Assembly: GCA_949743895.1 (NCBI GenBank)
Contig: CATJUX010000024.1
Location: forward strand, 1-27,617
Reading direction: 5' to 3'
DNA length: 27,617 nt
Source: JANFXS01 sp022791155
GTDB taxonomy: Bacteria; Bacillota; Clostridia; Lachnospirales; Anaerotignaceae
Of this stretch, positions 23,466 through 27,617 are shown piece after piece. Position numbers and translations under genes: made by a program. Positions within the stretch are counted from its first letter, which is position 1, and each line of letters begins with the position of its first letter. The notes below the pieces were generated by a model. It worked only from the letters and a program-made list of their open reading frames with translations, searched no databases and was not told the origin of the DNA.

Positions 23466-23519
23466 GTGTTTATACGAATCTGCTTATGACAATTTATATG
23501 CTCAGAATCATGTTTTGGA

Positions 23520-23556
23520 TTTTTTGAGCCTGTTGAGTGAAACAGCCTGATTTTTT
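23520..23556 (-). terminator. Terminator of the stalk-domain protein gene
   Basis: On the minus strand AGGCTGTT and AACAGGCT pair (one mismatch) around a 6-nt loop and are followed by CAAAAAATCC; a weak T signal makes efficiency uncertain. It lies about 15 bp after the stop at 23566. Confidence 0.5.
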
Positions 23557-23565
23557 TGTATGGGC

Positions 23566-24822
23566 TTAATATCTGTAGTTCACGGTTATTCTGTTTTCAC
23601 GGCTGTTCCAGTCTATGTCATCGTCGCTGACGCCCATTGCGTTGAGCACAGGCCGCACAGGGAGATATGTTCTTCCGTTTTTGATGACAGCCATTGTGTC
23701 CATTTTTTTCTCAACGCCGTCTAATTTTATAATTTCGCTTCCTATTGCAATGTTTATCTCCTGATTGAGCTTGTTTTTGATTGTCACAGTTTGGGAAGAG
23801 GGGTTCCAAACTATGTTTTCATCAGATATGTCAAATGCATTGGCAAGTGCGCGCAATGGCAGCATTGTGCGGCCGTTGACATCAACATATGGCGCATCGT
23901 CAATGGGAACAAGCGTGTCTTCTTCAACAACATAGTAGTTGCCGCCTATTGTGAACTCAATTGTTTTATATTCTTTGACAGCCTCCTGACTCTTGAAGTT
24001 TGCCAGTTCATATTTTATGCTGCTTCCGTCGCCATACATTGGCTCAATTGTGAGATATGCACTGCTTCCTTCCCTTGTTTTGCTTGTTGAAGCAACTTGA
24101 ACGCCCTTTATCTCCATTGTTCCGGCGCTCATTGAGGAGGGCTCTGTTGTGGCGACATATGCAATTGCCGGGTTTGAATAGTCAATTTTGAATTCGACTT
24201 TGTCGCTATATTTTCCTGTGCCTTCAGCTTTTTCGGCCGAAACAAATTCAAAACCATTTGTGATCTGCATTTTGAAAAGACGCGAGTTTGGCATTTGATA
24301 TGGATAGTCATCTTTGAAACTCACGTCAAATGTGCCGTTTATGTTGTCAATGTGAGAAACGTTCACAGCCATTCCAGGAAAGTTCACATGAGCAAATGTG
24401 AGTGTTTCCTCCGAAACGCCGGATTCACCTGGCTTGATTGTGACAGTTGCCATGCCGCTTCCTGTGATTTCTGTTGTGAGCGGAATGACAATGTTTTCGG
24501 CAGAGGCGTCAAAAAGCTTGCCGTCAACCTGTATGGCTATGAGGCTTTTTGAATATCTTGTGTATGATATGCCCTCAGAAATTGTTCCGCTTCCTTCATA
24601 AAGCCATTTGGCGTTTTCAAGCTCAAGCATGAAATATTGATCTCCCTTTATGTCATAGCTTGCTTCTATGACAAGGAGAGGTGCGTTTTTGTTTATTAAA
24701 ACGTCATCAACGCGCACAAGCTTGTCGGCGGTGACAAAATTTGTTGTTGCTGCAAACGTGGGCGAAGCAAAGACACATGTGGCTGTTAGCGCCAATGCGG
24801 GCAACAGTGTTCTTTTTTTCAT
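23566..24822 (-). CDS. Secreted protein with copper amine oxidase N-terminal-like (stalk) domain
   Basis: A 418-residue exported protein. Residues 1-24 are a signal peptide (KKR, hydrophobic core, cleavage near TFA-ATT). Residues about 25-285 are beta-rich with no family I recognise. Residues about 286-418 form a copper amine oxidase N-terminal-like domain (PF07833 type) with its two repeats, GRTMLPLRALANAF...VWNPSSQTVTI and GRTYLPVRPVLNAMG...IDWNSRENRITV. The name is historical; no amine oxidase catalytic domain is present. Such domains are common on clostridial surface and envelope proteins, where they may bind wall or polysaccharide. I chose the ATG at 24822, 8 bp after AGGAG; a GTG at 24831 is too close to the RBS. 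Confidence 0.88.
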   Translation of the reverse strand: MKKRTLLPALALTATCVFASPTFAATTNFVTADKLVRVDDVLINKNAPLLVIEASYDIKGDQYFMLELENAKWLYEGSGTISEGISYTRYSKSLIAIQVDGKLFDASAENIVIPLTTEITGSGMATVTIKPGESGVSEETLTFAHVNFPGMAVNVSHIDNINGTFDVSFKDDYPYQMPNSRLFKMQITNGFEFVSAEKAEGTGKYSDKVEFKIDYSNPAIAYVATTEPSSMSAGTMEIKGVQVASTSKTREGSSAYLTIEPMYGDGSSIKYELANFKSQEAVKEYKTIEFTIGGNYYVVEEDTLVPIDDAPYVDVNGRTMLPLRALANAFDISDENIVWNPSSQTVTIKNKLNQEINIAIGSEIIKLDGVEKKMDTMAVIKNGRTYLPVRPVLNAMGVSDDDIDWNSRENRITVNYRY

Positions 24823-24958
24823 TTTTTTCACTCCTTTTGGGAAATGTGTTCACTATATTTTTTTCTCAAAATTCATTGAACTTTAACATGGTGCCAGGCT
24901 TTTTGTGCAGTTTAGTCAATTTTCATTTCAAACAAAATCTGAAACGATGAACAGAGCT

Positions 24959-25255
24959 CTATTTTTCGCTGTTGTATGTGGCCGCAAGCAGCATTAAATT
25001 CAGAATTGCTGTAACAACCAAAAGAATGATGCAGATTATCAAAGCAGCGTCAATTGTATCCTCAATTCCGCCAATATCTCCTGCAAACAGCCTTTGTTTG
25101 ATTGTGAAAAGCTCTGCAATAATCCCTGAGGCGCAAAAGGTAAAGCTTGCAACAGAAAAAATATAAGGATATTTGAGAGAATGTTTATTTTCATGGCTGT
25201 GCAAAGCAAAAACTGGCAGGCATATCGCAAACAAAATAGAAATAACTGGAATCAT
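24959..25255 (-). CDS. Small integral membrane protein, hypothetical
   Basis: A 98-residue protein with about three hydrophobic segments: VISILFAICLPVFAL near the N-terminus, YIFSVASFTFCASGIIAELF in the middle and ALIICIILLVVTAILNLMLL near the C-terminus. The two soluble loops are short and charged. The ATG at 25255 has an AAAGGCGG-like RBS; the frame starts upstream at 25315. I do not recognise a family. It lies between the dUTPase gene and the secreted stalk-domain gene on the same strand, each separated by more than 125 bp. Confidence 0.7.
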   Translation of the reverse strand: MIPVISILFAICLPVFALHSHENKHSLKYPYIFSVASFTFCASGIIAELFTIKQRLFAGDIGGIEDTIDAALIICIILLVVTAILNLMLLAATYNSEK

Positions 25256-25397
25256 TTTCACGCCGCCTTTCTGCACGCTGCATATTTTGTGAAATGCCAA
25301 TTGAAATAGTGACAAACTGCTTCAAAAGAAACACCGTTTCGAACGAGGGTTTTGCTTTTTGCTTGTTTTGGGGTATATGGATAAAGTTTTATTTATG

Positions 25398-25922
25398 TCA
25401 TATATTTTTGTTTTTTGTTGTGCTTCCAAAGCCGCCGTCACGCACTGCTGTGCAAGAGTCATCTTCAGTTATGCCATATTCAATAAATATTCCCTGCATA
25501 AAGCCTTCGCCAGCGCCAATTGTGAGCGTTTTGCCCTCGTGTGAGTTGTTTGTTATTTTTGCTATTATATGGCCCTCATTGCGACTTGAATAATAGTCGC
25601 TGTCGATTATGCCAACAGTGTTGTCAAGGCCGAGACGATATTTGAACCCAAGGCCGCTTCTGGGATAGCATGTCAAAACCCAGCCAGGGTCAATTCGAAC
25701 TCTCACGCCTGTGGGAATTGTGGCACTTTTCCCAGGCAGGAGTGTTATGGTTTCTGGGCAGAAGAAGTCATAGCCGGCCGAACCAACAGTGGCTCTTTTG
25801 GGAAGTTCAATGGAATCATATATTTCTCTCACGCTGTTCTCGGAGGCTTCTCCCAATATATCCTTCCAGTGCTGAAGAAACACCGAAAAACTGACTTTTT
25901 CGAATTTGGCCACTTTTTTCAT
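25398..25922 (-). CDS. dut: dUTP diphosphatase (trimeric dUTPase)
   Basis: A 174-residue enzyme that hydrolyses dUTP to dUMP and diphosphate, keeping uracil out of DNA. The five motifs are visible in order: AGYDF (49-53), PRSGLG (87-92), NTVGIIDSDYY (101-111), GEGFMQG (138-144) and RDGGFGSTT (161-169). The first about 40 residues extend the N-terminus compared with the minimal 145-residue enzyme; such extended forms occur in Clostridia and in phages. AGGGGTG precedes the ATG. The position near the mobile-element remnant leaves a phage origin possible, but nothing else supports it. Confidence 0.92.
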   Translation of the reverse strand: MKKVAKFEKVSFSVFLQHWKDILGEASENSVREIYDSIELPKRATVGSAGYDFFCPETITLLPGKSATIPTGVRVRIDPGWVLTCYPRSGLGFKYRLGLDNTVGIIDSDYYSSRNEGHIIAKITNNSHEGKTLTIGAGEGFMQGIFIEYGITEDDSCTAVRDGGFGSTTKNKNI

Positions 25923-26083
25923 ATAATCACCCCTGCTTAGTATAAGTGATTTTTTGAGTCAAAACAATTAAATTTTTGTTAAACTTTTTGCTTTTTGCAA
26001 ACACCGCTAATCACCCAAACTTCCCGGATTTACAATGTTTTAAGTTGTTTTGACAATGCTTGATTTTCCACATTTTTTCTTCC

Positions 26084-26125
26084 ACTGCTAACAAACTGCT
26101 GACAAACGATATTATTATCAGCAGT
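26084..26125. repeat. Tandem 11-bp repeat and palindrome beside the integrase
   Basis: ACTGCTAACAA (26084-26094) and ACTGCTGACAA (26095-26105) are tandem 11-bp units. ACTGCTGA (26095-26102) and TCAGCAGT (26118-26125) form an inverted repeat. The cluster lies just after the integrase 3' end, where arm or core attachment sites are often found; it may also act as a weak terminator. The surrounding gap 25923-26130 contains no gene. Confidence 0.5.
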
Positions 26126-26130
26126 AAAAA

Positions 26131-26523
26131 TTATAGACAATCAACAGCTTTAACAAGTGCTGATATGTTCTTATGCGTGTAGACTTTATCGGTTATGTCG
26201 CTTGCAGCATGGCCCATTATTTTTTTGACTGCCAACTTGTTCACTTCCAGTTCATCAGCCATTGTGGCAAATGTGTGTCGCCCATCATGGGGAAGGTGTT
26301 GCATATTAAGCTCCTCCATGAGCTTTGCCCAGCGTTTGGAATATACTGCATATGTAAGCGGTTTTTCATTTTCTTCCACAAGATACTGTTTGTTCTGTGC
26401 ACAGCGGCGGCGTATGAAAGGCATTATCTTATTGCTTATGGGAATTATCCTGTTTTTGCCGGCTTTTGTTTTTATGCCGCCTGTCATATAGCGCTCATCA
26501 ATGTTTATGTCTGTTAGCTTCAT
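26131..26523 (-). pseudogene. Tyrosine recombinase (integrase), C-terminal fragment
   Basis: A 130-residue fragment with the end of the catalytic domain of a phage/Tn916-type integrase. It has H79-x-x-R82 (LPHDGRHTFAT), the GH motif with H105 (IMGHAASDITD) and the nucleophile Y115 (KVYTHKN). The first catalytic arginine (usually in TGLR) and everything before it are missing. It begins at an in-frame LKLTDI-like segment found mid-domain in full proteins. Its ATG overlaps the stop of the N-terminal fragment by four bases (ATGA). It should be inactive alone. Confidence 0.9.
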
Positions 26524-26768
26524 TTTTTGCGTTTCTTGAAAATTTCATAAAGTTCTGAGAATGTAATGTTTTTATTAATCAGGTCATATGGGCTTTGATT
26601 GAAAGCAGCAAGAGCCATAAGGGCTGACTTTCTGTCGGGATAGTAGCCTATGGCTTTTCGGACAGGGTTGCCATCATCTGTCCAGCCTATTGTTTTTGAT
26701 GCCATGAAAGGATTACGGCGCTTGCCGGAAAGTTTGTATACTGAGCCGTAACCGTTGGGGTTTCTCAT
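26520..26768 (-). pseudogene. Tyrosine recombinase (integrase), N-terminal fragment
   Basis: An 82-residue piece with the arm-binding N-terminal domain of a Tn916-like integrase: MRNPNGYGSVYKLSGKRRNP, GYYPDRKSALMAL and FSELYEIFKKRKK, where it stops. AAAGGAGG precedes the ATG at 26768. The core-binding helices and first catalytic arginine that should follow are absent. The catalytic end continues immediately downstream in another frame, so an internal deletion of about 300-350 bp plus a frame shift is the simplest explanation. The size of the loss is an estimate from typical integrases of about 380 residues. Confidence 0.88.
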
Positions 26769-26811
26769 AAAAAAGCCTCCTTTTTTTTCAAATAAATAGT
26801 GATTGAAAAAG

Positions 26812-26875
26812 AAAGCGGCATGTGATACAATACACTTGTCCAGTGTGTATTGTGCAAAACACAATTGCCGCTTTT
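26812..26875 (-). terminator. Long hairpin terminator before the integrase fragments
   Basis: ACAATACAC and GTGTATTGT form a perfect inner stem with a 7-nt loop, and AAAGCGGCA pairs with TGCCGCTTT outside it. On the minus strand the structure ends in CTTTCTTTTTC and follows the gene at 26915 by about 40 bp. On the plus strand it also has TTTTT. Confidence 0.75.
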
Positions 26876-26914
26876 TCCCGTCTTGTTGAGAGCATGATGG
26901 GGAATTTTTTGTTT

Positions 26915-27223
26915 TTAATCAAAATAATTCAAATTGTAAGTAACATACACCATATCAAAGGATTTGTTTTCTTTATCGTAATTGTAAAATTCAACTTCTG
27001 CTACTTTGTCAGACACCGGAGAAAATTTATGTGTTACTCCGGTGTTCACAGTTTGCTTTACGTTTTCGCCCGGAATGATTCCAAACATGGCAAATATATT
27101 ATCAGGGTTTGAACCTTCAACTTGCCATTGAGAATCAGAAAATAAGCGGAGTTTTGCAACTGTATCTTCATATAAGATAAATTCTCCATAAAACCCTTCA
27201 AATTCATAGGTGAAAATTTGCAT
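26915..27223 (-). CDS. Hypothetical protein, possibly 5' frameshifted
   Basis: A 102-residue acidic protein rich in aromatic residues, with no membrane segments and no family I recognise. AAAAGGTG lies before the ATG at 27223. A much better start (AAAGGAG then ATG at 27284) lies 61 bp upstream but in another frame. Reading back in the gene frame continues as sensible protein (YITLEDWNNQTSKGEFQ) up to that ATG. A single extra A in the AAGAAAG run after the upstream ATG would explain this. The intact protein would then be about 122 residues. It lies in the mobile-element remnant. Confidence 0.6.
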   Translation of the reverse strand: MQIFTYEFEGFYGEFILYEDTVAKLRLFSDSQWQVEGSNPDNIFAMFGIIPGENVKQTVNTGVTHKFSPVSDKVAEVEFYNYDKENKSFDMVYVTYNLNYFD

Positions 27224-27347
27224 TTGGAATTCACCTTTTGATGTTTGATTGTTCCAATCTTCTAATGTTATATACTTTCTTCATACCATTCTCCTTTGTA
27301 ATTTTGACACAAGTTGTCTTAAATTGTGATGTTCTGGCATTATGCAG

Positions 27348-27453
27348 TTGACAAAAAAATCGTATCGTATAATTTTTTGATAGATATACAAAGTGTGATG
27401 TTGCCTTCACGCTGGCCGTTTTGATATTATCAGTATCAAGACGGCTGTTTTTT
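27348..27453 (+). ncRNA. Candidate short transcript with intrinsic terminator
   Basis: GCCGTTTTGATA (27415-27426) and TATCAAGACGGC (27434-27445) form a 12-bp hairpin with a G-U pair, followed by TGTTTTTTG: a good plus-strand terminator with no plus-strand gene before it. TTGACA (27348-27353) and TATAAT (27368-27373) lie upstream, but only 14 bp apart. A transcript of about 70 nt would result. It would be antisense to the end of the partial ORF on the other strand. The terminator is well supported, the RNA is not. Confidence 0.35.
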
Positions 27454-27617
27454 GTTTTCCAACTCCAAACTGTTTTTGCGTCTTTGGCAAATTCTTTTCA
27501 ATAAATGGCCGGAACATTTCTATCAGTTCTCTTTTTATGCCAAAGCACTTGACGTTCTCTTCTTTGGAAACCTCAACGGCGGCTTTTTCAGCCTTGTGCA
27601 AAGGTATGCCGGTTATG
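27407..27617 (-). CDS. Partial hypothetical ORF running off the window
   Basis: The last 69 codons of a minus-strand frame that is open to the edge of the window, so its start is not seen. The visible part is Lys/Glu-rich (HKAEKAAVEVSKEENVKC, ELIEMFRPFIEKNLPK) and its last 15 residues are encoded by the plus-strand terminator hairpin, so the C-terminus may be altered. I do not recognise a family. Being next to a broken integrase, it may belong to the same mobile element. Confidence 0.45.
   Translation of the reverse strand, partial: ITGIPLHKAEKAAVEVSKEENVKCFGIKRELIEMFRPFIEKNLPKTQKQFGVGKQKTAVLILIISKRPA

Noticed and set aside
25398..27617. An intact prophage or conjugative element including dut
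   Set aside because: Apart from the broken integrase and two unrecognised ORFs there are no capsid, replication or transfer genes in the window.

Overview
The window looks like chromosome from a low-GC Gram-positive anaerobe, probably Clostridia. Supporting signs are AT-rich intergenic DNA, strong GGAGG-type ribosome binding sites, heavy ATA and AAA codon use, a serine T-box leader, the redox repressor Rex, and a C-rich ribosomal protein S18. I cannot name the genus.

Layout. (1) 1-2750: a T-box riboswitch with a UCC (Ser) specifier precedes serC-serA, the first two enzymes of serine synthesis as usually ordered in this group; no serB is present. (2) 2750-4400: a MarR regulator and a short threonine/serine dehydratase. 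Each has its own promoter with a palindrome over or next to the -10. (3) 4600-8700: an operon of a DUF1015 protein with an ADGHHR motif, trkA and trkH (potassium uptake). (4) 8940-16100, minus strand: panB, a nicotinamidase-like hydrolase, a 53-residue membrane protein, ilvD, an IclR regulator, a DUF445 membrane protein and rex. ilvD makes 2-oxoisovalerate, which PanB uses. A near-consensus Rex operator lies on the iclR promoter about 2 kb from rex. (5) 16300-18240: an ABC-F ATPase. (6) 18360-20440: a DpnII/MboI-type GATC restriction-modification pair with unusual inverted and tandem repeats at its edges. (7) 20540-21850: an unrecognised protein with an Asp-box, probably beta-rich part and a C-terminal coiled coil. 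(8) 22000-23460: rpsF-ssb-rpsR with promoter and terminator. (9) 23560-25920, minus strand: a secreted protein with a copper amine oxidase-like (stalk) domain, a small membrane protein and a dUTPase. (10) 26080-27617: a decayed mobile element. It has an integrase broken by an internal deletion, a small hypothetical gene with a likely frameshift at its start, a possible short transcript, and the end of an unrecognised ORF leaving the window.

I did not find a clearly new multi-gene defence or metabolic system. The strongest leads are the DUF1015 protein as a serine-linked enzyme, the Rex box on the iclR promoter, the paired MarR palindromes, the uncharacterised Asp-box/coiled-coil protein, and the disrupted genes of the terminal mobile remnant.
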